The notes beneath the pieces are model-generated. The model was given only the letters and a program-made list of their open reading frames with translations. It ran no database searches and had not been told where the DNA came from. DNA of 64,000 nt from Argonema antarcticum A004/B2. Lineage in GTDB: Bacteria; Cyanobacteriota; Cyanobacteriia; Cyanobacteriales; Aerosakkonemataceae. How positions within the stretch are numbered: the stretch's first letter is position 1; each line of letters begins with the position of its first letter. Made by a program: the position numbers and the translations under genes. The stretch is from contig NZ_JAIQZN010000003.1 in assembly GCF_023333585.1 (NCBI RefSeq), positions 89,961-153,960 of the forward strand, in the 5' to 3' direction. Below, in pieces: positions 36,769 through 45,821 of this stretch.

Positions 36769-36845
36769 GGAAGATCCTATTTTCGATCTTCCGCTCCCAT
36801 GAGTCCAACCGAAAATAAAGAACTTCAAATTTTGAATGTAAAATT

Positions 36846-39497
36846 TTAAATTGGCGATCGCACTTTCCGCTTCCTCATCAGTTTACCTGAATCTCCAAAA
36901 TTCGTAGCCGGAATGTAAAACTGATAGTTATTTCGACCATTTTCCTTAGCTTTATATAAAGCAGCATCTGCGTTTGTTAATAAAGTTTGGATATCTTCAC
37001 CGTCCTGGGGATAGAGTGAAATGCCAATACTGCTGCTGATATAAAGTTCGCGATCCTCCAGATTCAAGGGCTGCTGAAAAGCATCTACAAGTCTTTGAGC
37101 AACCTTTTCAACCTCATGTAGAGTATGAATTTGAGGCAGTAGCACGGTGAATTCATCGCCTCCCCAGCGGGCAACGGTATCGCCTTCTCGCAAACAGCTT
37201 GTCAATCGTTGGGCAACAACTTGCAATAAGCGATCGCCCACAGTATGCCCTAAAGTATCGTTGATAATCTTGAACCGATCTAAATCTAAAAACATCACCG
37301 CCAGCTTGCCCCGGTTCCTATGGGCATTTGCCAGAGACACTTCAAGCCGATCGCTAAACAGCGTCCGGTTGGGTAAATTAGTCAACAAGTCATGAAAGGC
37401 TTGATAGTGGATCGTGGCTTCCGCTCGTTTCCGCTCGGTAATCTCTACCACAGTGCCTTCATAACCGAGCAATCGACCATCATCATCATAGAGCGCATAA
37501 GCATTCTCCGAAATCCAGATCGCGGTGCCGTCTTTGCAATAAACTTGAGACTCAAAGCCCCAGACAGCACCTTGCTCCTTTACCAGACACATGAATTCAG
37601 CACGGCGACTGGGGTCAACGTAAAGTTGATGCTCGATATCCGTCAAAGCCAATAGCAATTCTTCAGGCGAATCATAGCGGTAAATGCGGGCTAACATCGG
37701 GTTTGCAGTCAAGTAATGCCCATCTACCGTGGTTTGGAAAATACCTTCGACAGCATTTTCAAAGATACTGCGATACTTCCGTTCGGCTTGCCGTAATGCC
37801 TCCTCTGCCTGCTTGCGATCGGTGATATCGATGCCCGTGCCGATGATGTACTTGACGGAGCCATCAGCATCGCGGAGGGCGCTATTAGACCAGGAAATCA
37901 GTCGCCAAGTTCCGTTCTTGTTTAGCCAGTAGTTTTCACGTTCATTTGATGGCGCGCCTCCTCGAAGTTCCTCGAAGATAGCTTTAACTGGCTCCACATC
38001 TTCAGGAATTAAAAATAGATCCCAGATATATTTATTCTTCACTTCATCGAATTTGTAACCAGTTATTTTTTCGCAAGCTCGATTAAAACGAATAATTTGT
38101 CCTTTTTGGTCGAGAACCACCACTAAACTGCTGGCAGTTTCAAGGACTGCGGAGACAAAGTTGCGCTCTTCAAGCAAATCTTCCTCGGCGCGTTTGCGAT
38201 CGGTGATGTCGGTAATGAAGCCTTCGAGTCCAAGCACTTCACCGTCCTCGTCAAATACTCCTCTTCCTTTTTCCCATAACCATTTTTCTTGGCCGGATTT
38301 GGTGGAAATGCGATACTCAACTACATAAGGTTGCTTTTTGATGACTGCGGCCTCAATGGCTTGTAAAACGTTGGCTACGTCTTCAAAATGAGTGATAGCG
38401 TTATAGGAAATTCCATCACCTAAAAGTTCTTCGCTTTTATAACCAGTCAAGTTAAGACAACCTTCGCTGAGGTATTTCATTGACCATTGAGGATCGTTTG
38501 AACAGGAGAAAGCAATACCTGGAAGCGAATCAATCAGGGTGGCAAGCCGTCGTTTGCTTTGTCGGAGTTCTTCTTCTGAAGACTTGCGCTCGGTGATGTC
38601 CTCTCGAACGCAAATCCAGTACTTTTTACTCGAAATTTCTAAAGCACTGATCCGGGCATAGGTAATGAATGAAGTTCCGTCTTTTTTACAGTTTTGAAAT
38701 TCCCCGAACCAAGAGCCTTGACTCTGCAACTGTTGATTGATTTGAGCTAGAAGCAGCGCATTTTCTTCGGGTGCGTTGGCATTGAGAACGGAAATGTTTT
38801 GGCCGCTCAAGACGCCTCGTTCATATCCGAACATGGCATCGAATGCGGCATTGGTAAAAAATATAAACCCATTCTCGTCACACATATTGACCCCTTCTAC
38901 CATACTTTCTAGCACTCGCGCCTGGGTCTTTAGCACCTCCTGTATCCGTTTATGCTGAATTAGTTCGCCCAGTTGAGTTGCAACGCCTGAAACCATCTCG
39001 ACGAGTTGCTTCTCCTCTTCGCGAGATTCAAACATGAAAAATACGAGAATCGCCAGCACTCGATCGCGATCGAGGATGGGAATTCCTAACCCGGCTTTCA
39101 GTCCAGGTTCTAGTGCCATTTGGCAACGGAGAAAAATCGAGTCAGACTCGTTGGAAACATCTTCGATCCACTCAGGCTGCTTCGATGCCCAAACTCGCCC
39201 TGGTAGGCCCACGTCGGGGGGAAATGTCAATGCCTCGCTCAATTTTCTAAATTTCTCCAGATTATTGGTACTGCCGTACCAGACTGGGCTACATTCAAGA
39301 GTTGTGCCATCCAGGCGAGGAATCCATACTTCTCCATACTTCCAGCCTGTTGCTTCGCACACCTGACGCAAGGCTTCTCCCAGCGCGGTATGAAAATCTT
39401 GGGACTGGGCGATCGCTAGCGTCATGGCTTGTAAAAGTCGGGCTTCTTCTTGAATCTGCTTGCGCTCCGTGTTATCTTCATCCATATTAAGAACCAT
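36846..39497 (-). CDS. GAF-PAS(x4)-GGDEF diguanylate cyclase
   Basis: 883 residues. A GAF domain (about 15-185, LHQ-type hydrophobic pocket, PGRVWASKQPEWIEDV) is followed by four PAS/PAC units (about 190-700, each ending ITDRKRAEE or ITERKRAEA) and a GGDEF domain (about 710-870). RWGGDEFTVLLPQ is intact, and the allosteric RxxD is present as REGD five residues before the GGDEF motif, so product feedback is expected. No EAL domain follows, so it makes rather than degrades cyclic di-GMP. No membrane segment is visible, so it is probably cytosolic; the GAF or PAS modules may sense small ligands or light. Start ATG 39497 or the in-frame ATG at 39485. Confidence 0.93.
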   Translation of the reverse strand: MVLNMDEDNTERKQIQEEARLLQAMTLAIAQSQDFHTALGEALRQVCEATGWKYGEVWIPRLDGTTLECSPVWYGSTNNLEKFRKLSEALTFPPDVGLPGRVWASKQPEWIEDVSNESDSIFLRCQMALEPGLKAGLGIPILDRDRVLAILVFFMFESREEEKQLVEMVSGVATQLGELIQHKRIQEVLKTQARVLESMVEGVNMCDENGFIFFTNAAFDAMFGYERGVLSGQNISVLNANAPEENALLLAQINQQLQSQGSWFGEFQNCKKDGTSFITYARISALEISSKKYWICVREDITERKSSEEELRQSKRRLATLIDSLPGIAFSCSNDPQWSMKYLSEGCLNLTGYKSEELLGDGISYNAITHFEDVANVLQAIEAAVIKKQPYVVEYRISTKSGQEKWLWEKGRGVFDEDGEVLGLEGFITDITDRKRAEEDLLEERNFVSAVLETASSLVVVLDQKGQIIRFNRACEKITGYKFDEVKNKYIWDLFLIPEDVEPVKAIFEELRGGAPSNERENYWLNKNGTWRLISWSNSALRDADGSVKYIIGTGIDITDRKQAEEALRQAERKYRSIFENAVEGIFQTTVDGHYLTANPMLARIYRYDSPEELLLALTDIEHQLYVDPSRRAEFMCLVKEQGAVWGFESQVYCKDGTAIWISENAYALYDDDGRLLGYEGTVVEITERKRAEATIHYQAFHDLLTNLPNRTLFSDRLEVSLANAHRNRGKLAVMFLDLDRFKIINDTLGHTVGDRLLQVVAQRLTSCLREGDTVARWGGDEFTVLLPQIHTLHEVEKVAQRLVDAFQQPLNLEDRELYISSSIGISLYPQDGEDIQTLLTNADAALYKAKENGRNNYQFYIPATNFGDSGKLMRKRKVRSPI

Positions 39498-40304
39498 GAA
39501 ATTGTATTGTTTGTTGCAAAAAATCGGGCAGCATAGTCAAGGGCTGGGGTAACCAACCCTATTGACTTAAAAAACCCCTGAGTGCTATATTCAGCGATCG
39601 ATCTTTGAGTATTTCAGTCATTAAAACCTTAATTCTGTTAACTGGTAACGGTTTTAAGATTTTTTTTGAGAATAGCTCTGTTTTTCAGAAAAAGCGCAAT
39701 TAAAGCTGAAATTTTGGCAAATTCAGCCCAAAAGCTTACACTGGCTTTCCCTAAGTTCCTCTTTACACCAGGGCATCGACAAAAATCTAGTGTAGATTGG
39801 CAGAAAGAATCCATCAATTTTAGAACTTACACAACAACTGTACCTGTAGGGTGCGGACAAAGCACCCTAAACTACTAATAGGGCCTAATGAGCATTTTTG
39901 CTTAGCCCCTGATCTATAGGCTCCAACTGCGGTCATAAGTAGTTGCTTGGGAGGAAGATTCCTCAAGAGTCCAGTTTGTTCTTTCGATCGCCAACTGTTG
40001 CTTGCACCCTACTCTACCCTTTTCCCCTCGCTATGCGATCGGTGACATCGCCTACTGCTTCCATAAGCTAGGCTAGTGTAGCGGGGATATCCCTTGCCTT
40101 CTACTGGCAACAGGCAGATAATATGCTTTCCAGTAAAATACATATCGTAGCACTCAGTGAGAGAGTATAAAAGTAGAAGCAAAATCGATAAAGTGATGGA
40201 AACCCTAATTCCCTCATAATTCTTTACTTTTAGTGACTTAGGTGATGCTCTTACCTTTGTGCGGGGCATTCTATAAACAGGCGTCAATATAGCTGCTACC
40301 TAGT
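39498..40304. other. 800-bp gene-free stretch
   Basis: No reading frame looks like a protein. It contains a GTAGGGTGCGGACAAAGCACCCTA hairpin (39846-39875, remnant of the GTAGGGTGCG family) and a 40-bp segment (39933-39975, CATAAGTAGTTGCTTGGGAG..) similar to 14635-14672. Two AT-rich patches may hold the promoter of the next gene. No RNA gene was recognised. Confidence 0.6.
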
Positions 40305-41273
40305 ATGTCAATCCCGATTATTCTCGTAGAACCCCTGTTGGCTCAAAAACCTCCCGCCGTCAAGCCCAAAGCTTCGTCGCCAGATCTACCCTGGATGGGA
40401 ATCTCTGGGGGGCTGGTTTTACTGCTGATTGGTTTAGGGGTTTTTTCTTATCTACAGACAGCCAGACTGAAGAAGAAGATCCGGTTTGAAGAGTTCAGAA
40501 CGCGAGAACTCGATAAAAAGTTAAAGCTGGCGCTGGAAACGATCCGAAAAATGGAAACCAATCCAGACTTGGTTCACTCGCGAGATTTTAACTTGGATTA
40601 TCTGCGGCTGCGGATGTCCGAGGAGGTGTTTCACTTTGCGATCGTCAATCAAATCAAGGTGAAGGTCAAAGATAAAATTTCTCTAGCCCTGCGTCCAAGT
40701 CAAGTTGCACCAACCGCGGCTACGGGTAGTACCGCTAATCCCGGAAGGCAAGTCGATGAACAATTTGATGTGGAGTATCAAACAGTAGACAATCCGAAGG
40801 CGAAGAAGGCTGTGCTTTTCCGCATTCAAATCCGCTTGATGAAGTTACCGACTCAGGCAACTTCGGCGACGATAAATCAAATAATTGACTGCATTGAAAC
40901 TTTCTTGAGTCCGTCTGATGACCAGGATAACTGGCAACCGACGATTCAAGGTCGCATTGTGCATATGCAATGGGATCAACAGGCTAAGCCCACACCTATG
41001 TTAGTGCTAGACCAATCCCAGGACGGTGTGAATGTTAGTTTTGCCACTAAAAGGGTGCCTGGAGCAGCAGGGCTATCCGATCCGCTGCCTCCGCCGCCTC
41101 CCCGTGCGACGCCTCAAGGTCAGAACAAAACGTCAGCAGATAGGACTAAATCGAATAAACCGTCAGGGACTCCGGCTAAACCTAATCAAACGTCAGGGAC
41201 TCCGGCTAAACCTAATCAAACGTCAGGGACTCCGGGTAAAGCCAATCCGGCTAATAAAAAAGCAGGCAAGTAG
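40305..41273 (+). CDS. Membrane-anchored conserved hypothetical with a Pro/Thr repeat tail
   Basis: 322 residues. One membrane segment (about 30-50, GGLVLLLIGLGVFSYL) follows a short Pro/Lys-rich start. A soluble region (about 60-245) contains VFHFAIVNQIKVKVKDKISLAL and LFRIQIRLMKLPTQATSATINQIIDC; I know it only as a conserved cyanobacterial hypothetical. The last 60 residues are disordered and contain three near-identical 10-residue units (SGTPAKPNQT) encoded by a 30-bp repeat (41159-41245). Probably a tail-exposed membrane protein. Function not recognised. Confidence 0.65.
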   Translation: MSIPIILVEPLLAQKPPAVKPKASSPDLPWMGISGGLVLLLIGLGVFSYLQTARLKKKIRFEEFRTRELDKKLKLALETIRKMETNPDLVHSRDFNLDYLRLRMSEEVFHFAIVNQIKVKVKDKISLALRPSQVAPTAATGSTANPGRQVDEQFDVEYQTVDNPKAKKAVLFRIQIRLMKLPTQATSATINQIIDCIETFLSPSDDQDNWQPTIQGRIVHMQWDQQAKPTPMLVLDQSQDGVNVSFATKRVPGAAGLSDPLPPPPPRATPQGQNKTSADRTKSNKPSGTPAKPNQTSGTPAKPNQTSGTPGKANPANKKAGK

Positions 41274-41369
41274 CGCTGAGTGCTGAGTGCAAATGCTCTC
41301 CTGCTCCTCTGCCCCTCTGCTTCTCTGTGGCCATAATGATTCCGATACAACCGGAAACGATATCACTGC

Positions 41370-42080
41370 TTAGTTATGAGATGCTGCGGTCAGGGCTGCA
41401 TCTGGGAGCAAACCACCATCCTCCATCTGGACGATGCGATCGGCTATATCCAAAATGCGATTGTCGTGAGTCACCATTAAAATGGTACAGCCTTGTTCTT
41501 TTGCTAAACCCTGCATTAATTCGACTACATCGCGGCCTGATTTACTGTCTAAAGCAGCAGTGGGTTCGTCTGCTAAAACTAATTTGGGATGACTGACTAA
41601 GGCACGTGCGATCGCAACTCGTTGTTTTTGTCCACCCGAAAGGTTATTGGGATAGTAATTGACTCGATCTCCTAACCCTACAGCCTCTAGCATAGCGGAC
41701 GATCTAGATCTGACTTCCTGTTGAGAAAAACCATGATGCAATTCCATCGACATTCGCACATTTTGCTCGGCAGTTAAACACTTTAGCAAGTTATGCGCTT
41801 GGAAAATATAACCAATTTGGCGACGAATTTTTACCTGTTGATTTTTGCTTGCACCGCGAAGTTCTTGGCCTAAAATTTTGAGGCTGCCTTCTTGAATTGA
41901 CCTCAAACTACCAATTAATGTTAGCAAGGTGGTTTTTCCACACCCGGATGGCCCTGTCAATATCACAACTTCTCCGGTTTGCAGTTCTAGGTTAATGTCA
42001 AATAAAGTTTGTTTCTGGAGCGAGCCTTCACCAAAGTAATGATTGAGATTTTGGATTTCAACAACTGGTCGATCGGTCAT
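41370..42080 (-). CDS. devA: DevA family ABC exporter ATPase
   Basis: 236 residues. Walker A GPSGCGKTT, signature LSGGQKQRVAIARAL, Walker B LVLADEPTAALD and the switch His in MVTHD are all present. It fits the DevA/LolD-MacB type. Last gene of devBCA; 60 bp of heptamer repeat separates it from devC. DevBCA in heterocystous species exports glycolipids; here the substrate is unknown and may differ. Confidence 0.92.
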   Translation of the reverse strand: MTDRPVVEIQNLNHYFGEGSLQKQTLFDINLELQTGEVVILTGPSGCGKTTLLTLIGSLRSIQEGSLKILGQELRGASKNQQVKIRRQIGYIFQAHNLLKCLTAEQNVRMSMELHHGFSQQEVRSRSSAMLEAVGLGDRVNYYPNNLSGGQKQRVAIARALVSHPKLVLADEPTAALDSKSGRDVVELMQGLAKEQGCTILMVTHDNRILDIADRIVQMEDGGLLPDAALTAASHN

Positions 42081-42140
42081 GGGGGAATTTAAAATCGTAA
42101 TTTTTAAATCTGAAATCTGAAATTGGTTATTGGTAAAATT

Positions 42141-43289
42141 TTAAAAGATGTCGGCTGGATCGGCAGCTTGTAGTTTACGTACTGCGATCGCACCCGAAAT
42201 AAAACACATCACAATCGTCAATATCATCACTGTTAATGCCAGGTCTAGAGTCATTATCATTGGTAGTCCAGTTCCACTTTTGGCTACATTATACAGTCCC
42301 ATAGAAATAATAAATCCGGGAATGTAGCCTAATACTGACAGAAGTATTGCTTCTTGAAAAACTACATTCAACAGGTATAAGTCTGTATATCCCATTGCTT
42401 TAAGCGTAGCATATTCTGGCAAATGATCTGCTACATCGGTGTAAAGAATTTGATAAACAATAACGATTCCAACAATAAATCCCATTCCTACGCCTAAGCC
42501 AAAAATAAATCCGATCGCTGTGCTTGTTTCCCAGTAGTGTTTTTCCATTTCCATAAAACCTTTTAGCGTCAGCACTTTCACGTCGTTTGGCAACTTTTTC
42601 TGGATATTTTCCAAGACAATTTGTGGATCGGCACCCGGTTTTAGATTGATAAAACCAATATCAATTTTCTCTAAAGAACGCTTGGTTACGCGGATAAAAT
42701 TCAAATCGCTAGTGATCACATTGCCATCGGCTGTAAAGGAAACACCGAGTTTAAATAATCCACCTATTTTAATTCGGCGCTCGCTTAATTCAGTTGTAAC
42801 TGTTTTACCTTGTTTAAATAGCTCTGCCACCGGCCCAAATTCAGCCCGCGAAGCTTCGTCAAATAGAAATACATCGGGCAGTTTTATCTTATCTAGTTGT
42901 TCATTTACTTCAGGTATATCGAAAACGGGTCTTGCTGGGTCAAACCCAAAAATGAAAAGCGATCGATTATAACTGGGATTTACAGGATTTTTCCAGCTTC
43001 CGGGTGCGATATACAAATAGCTGACTGATTCTACGCCTTCAAATCCTCTAGCTTGGTACAAACGAGTGCGGGGAAATTCGACCATTTGACCTAGAAATTC
43101 CGAGCGGGGACTGACTAAAACTAAATCTCCTTGGAAACGCTCGTGGATGGCGATCGCGCTATTAAAAAGGGCTGTTTTAAAACCCAACTGCATAAACATG
43201 AGCAGGTCAGCAAAACCAATACCTGCTAGGGCAATTAGGAGGCGCATTTTTTCGCGAGTGAGTTGGAGCCATGCTAAAGGGACTTTCAT
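42141..43289 (-). CDS. devC: DevC family ABC exporter permease
   Basis: 382 residues. Four membrane segments in the MacB-like 1+3 pattern, with ALAGIGFADLLMFMQLGFKTALF near the N-terminus (TM1), a long periplasmic domain and the FtsX-type C-terminal half (TLKAMGYTDLYLLNVVFQEAILLS). The start ATG overlaps the devB stop by 4 bp, implying coupled translation. Confidence 0.92.
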   Translation of the reverse strand: MKVPLAWLQLTREKMRLLIALAGIGFADLLMFMQLGFKTALFNSAIAIHERFQGDLVLVSPRSEFLGQMVEFPRTRLYQARGFEGVESVSYLYIAPGSWKNPVNPSYNRSLFIFGFDPARPVFDIPEVNEQLDKIKLPDVFLFDEASRAEFGPVAELFKQGKTVTTELSERRIKIGGLFKLGVSFTADGNVITSDLNFIRVTKRSLEKIDIGFINLKPGADPQIVLENIQKKLPNDVKVLTLKGFMEMEKHYWETSTAIGFIFGLGVGMGFIVGIVIVYQILYTDVADHLPEYATLKAMGYTDLYLLNVVFQEAILLSVLGYIPGFIISMGLYNVAKSGTGLPMIMTLDLALTVMILTIVMCFISGAIAVRKLQAADPADIF

Positions 43290-44863
43290 TTTTCTGGTTG
43301 TGGTGAAGTTTCTGGAATAGCTGTAGAATTTGCTGGTGAAGATGTGACATCAATGGCAACTTCTACTTGTAAATTAGTTAAACCTGTGACTTGTTTGCTA
43401 TCTTCAGGAGCGAGGCGAATTTTAACTTCTACCACTCTGGCATCTTGCTGGGCTGCGGGGTCATCATTAAGAATATTTTTCTTACCTATTTTTAAACCTA
43501 GCTGGTCAACTGTTCCTTGCAATTTGCCTGGAAAAGCACTACTTTGGACTGTAGCTGGTTGACCCAAACGCACTTGAGCGATTTCGGTTTCATACACTTC
43601 TGCAACTACATACATTTGGTCTGTTTGTCCCAGTTCGGCAATTCCATCATCGCCGATGCGTTCTCCGGGGCGGGCGCTAATTTTCAGAATTTGACCGGCG
43701 AGGGGCGATCGCACAAGGGCTAAATCTAAATCTACCTGAGTTTTTTTGACTGTGGCGATCGCACTTTCTACCTCAGCTTGCGCCGCTTGTACATCCGTGG
43801 GACGCACCTCGGAGATTTGGTTTAACGTGGCTTTGGCTTGCAGGATCTGTTCTTGTAAGGTGTTTGCAGTTTGGTTGCGGGTCGCTTTGGCTTCGTTGAT
43901 TTGCTGTAGCAGGGTTTCCTCAGTCTTGGTTAAGGTAGCTTTCGCCTCGTTGATTTGCTGAACTAGAGTTCGATCGGTTTTAGTTAGGGTAGCTTTCGCC
44001 TCGTTAACTTGTTGAAGCAGCGTTTCTTCAATTCGTTTTAGACTAGCTTTGGCTTCATTGAGATGTTCTTGGGCGGTTTCCAATTCCAGCCGCTTGCTAT
44101 CAAATCTGGAGGGTTCTATAGCACCTTGTTTGTATAGCATCTGATAGCGTTCAAATTCCGCTGCTGCATTACGCAGTTGAGCTTGCCAGCGAAGAATTGT
44201 AGCTTGTTGAGAATTTCTTTCTCCCGAAAGCTGGGCTTGCAGACGAAGAACAGTGGCTTGTTGAGAATTCCTTTCCCCATCAAGCTGGGCTTGCAGACGA
44301 AGAAGGGTGGCTTGTTGAGTTTTTCTTTCCCCGTCAAGCTGGGCTTCCAGACGAGCGATTATCGCTCTTTGAGTGGCAATTTCGCCATTTAGCTGGGCTT
44401 GCAGGCGGGAAATTTCGGCTTTCTGAGCGGCTATTTCCCCCGCTTTTGCCCCAGCTTTTACCTTGGCTAGATTAGCTTGGGCAACTTGGACTTGTTTTTT
44501 GGCTTCCTCCTGAGTCGCCAAACGCTGTTCGTAGGTATCCAAAATCGCAATAACTTGTCCTGGCTGAACTTTATCTCCCTGTTTGACTAATAGCCTTGTC
44601 AGCCGCGTTCCCTCCAAGGAACTGGCGGCTGAGAGTTTAATCAATTCGCCTTGCGGTTCTAAACGTCCCAAGGCTGTCACCTCGATCTTTGCCGGTGTAC
44701 TCACCACGGGTGGCGGCGGTGTTTCTTGAGCTTTCCTCAGTTCGTAAATCTTGTATAAACCAAAGGCAGTAGTGCCTAGAGCGCCAGCAATTGCTAGAAC
44801 TAAGATCCACCGACCTTTAAATTTTAAGAATTTCAAATCTTTTAACGGTGATTCTAGCCCCAT
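43286..44863 (-). CDS. devB: DevB family membrane fusion protein
   Basis: 525 residues. One N-terminal membrane segment (about 17-40), first lipoyl half, a very long coiled-coil hairpin, second lipoyl half (VRSPLAGQILKISARPGERIG) and beta-barrel domain. The coiled coil contains two sets of internal repeats: about five 17-residue units (QLDGERNSQQATVLRLQA type) and about four 18-residue units (EAKATLTKTEETLLQQIN type). These match the stepwise extension of HlyD-like hairpins. It begins the devBCA operon. Confidence 0.92.
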   Translation of the reverse strand: MGLESPLKDLKFLKFKGRWILVLAIAGALGTTAFGLYKIYELRKAQETPPPPVVSTPAKIEVTALGRLEPQGELIKLSAASSLEGTRLTRLLVKQGDKVQPGQVIAILDTYEQRLATQEEAKKQVQVAQANLAKVKAGAKAGEIAAQKAEISRLQAQLNGEIATQRAIIARLEAQLDGERKTQQATLLRLQAQLDGERNSQQATVLRLQAQLSGERNSQQATILRWQAQLRNAAAEFERYQMLYKQGAIEPSRFDSKRLELETAQEHLNEAKASLKRIEETLLQQVNEAKATLTKTDRTLVQQINEAKATLTKTEETLLQQINEAKATRNQTANTLQEQILQAKATLNQISEVRPTDVQAAQAEVESAIATVKKTQVDLDLALVRSPLAGQILKISARPGERIGDDGIAELGQTDQMYVVAEVYETEIAQVRLGQPATVQSSAFPGKLQGTVDQLGLKIGKKNILNDDPAAQQDARVVEVKIRLAPEDSKQVTGLTNLQVEVAIDVTSSPANSTAIPETSPQPEK

Positions 44864-45003
44864 GATAATTGCAGGAAGTTGTTTTATTGTGTTAGATTTA
44901 AAATCTGAAATTTCAAATCTGAAATCTGAAATTCCCTATATCAGTTCTACATTAAACTACTATCTGCCAAGGCTAGAGCGCTTCATCCAGTTAGGCGATT
45001 CTC

Positions 45004-45741
45004 CTAAACGAAGTCGAATAGAACGGTACTCATGTAATTTTCAGCCCATTCGTGGCCAAAGGCTTTTTCCAGCACTCGACGAGTTTTGTCGTTTTTCTGC
45101 TGTTTGGTGCAATAGTAGCGTTGACCGGCAAGAATTCTCTCTAACTCCTCTTCTGATGATACTGGCTCTAGGGCTAAAGCTTGCTGACAGTGGATCTCCA
45201 AAAATGCTTTGACGCGATCGAGAAATTGAGCTTCTTCCTCTGGACTACCAGGTCTGATAAATAGGCAAAATTCCGAGAAAATATCACCCCATTCGGGAAG
45301 TTCGCGGGGTTGGGAGAAGTTTGCAGCCCCTAACGCGGCGAGAGCTTCTCTATATGCGTCTGGTAAGGTGAGGTCGGGGTTTGTGGAGGATAAATCTGCG
45401 ATCGCCGCACTAATTTGTCCCCTTCCTCCCACCAAGTCGGTGCCAAACATCGGTAGCGCGTATTCGGGACGGGGAAACATCACGCAATGCAAAATATCCA
45501 GATTTGCACCAACTTTTGCCAATTCCAGGTGCATTTTGCGAAACTGGGGCGACTGGTAGCAGCGGTTTTCAATTATCAGTTTTTCACCTTCCAGTCGTCC
45601 TTCCACATATCCCAATTCAGCTGGCAGGTGATACGGTTCTAGATCTAGATAGCTTTTCCAGGTGGACTCGATGCAGTCAGCTAACTGGCGAATCAGGGGG
45701 TGTTGTTGTTCGCGCAGGGAAGGTTTTAAAGTTTCTGGCAT
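45004..45741 (-). CDS. pcyA: Phycocyanobilin:ferredoxin oxidoreductase
   Basis: 245 residues. PcyA reduces biliverdin IXalpha to phycocyanobilin, the chromophore of phycobilisomes and phytochromes. The ferredoxin-dependent bilin reductase fold is marked by [39 protein letters not shown] (catalytic His and Asp) and the C-terminal [17 protein letters not shown]. The length matches the family. Its neighbours are devBCA downstream and an APC permease upstream on the same strand; it is likely expressed alone. Confidence 0.96.
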   Translation of the reverse strand: MPETLKPSLREQQHPLIRQLADCIESTWKSYLDLEPYHLPAELGYVEGRLEGEKLIIENRCYQSPQFRKMHLELAKVGANLDILHCVMFPRPEYALPMFGTDLVGGRGQISAAIADLSSTNPDLTLPDAYREALAALGAANFSQPRELPEWGDIFSEFCLFIRPGSPEEEAQFLDRVKAFLEIHCQQALALEPVSSEEELERILAGQRYYCTKQQKNDKTRRVLEKAFGHEWAENYMSTVLFDFV

Positions 45742-45821
45742 TTTGATTTATTTTCAGTAATTGATTTTACTCAGCATGAATGGTTCATGGCAATAAACAA
45801 TTAACCATGAACCACGCGCAT

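Noticed and set aside
39666..40287. Small frames in the 800-bp gap (39666-39878 plus, 40009-40287 minus)
   Set aside because: No ribosome site, odd composition, and one contains the GTAGGGTGCG hairpin.
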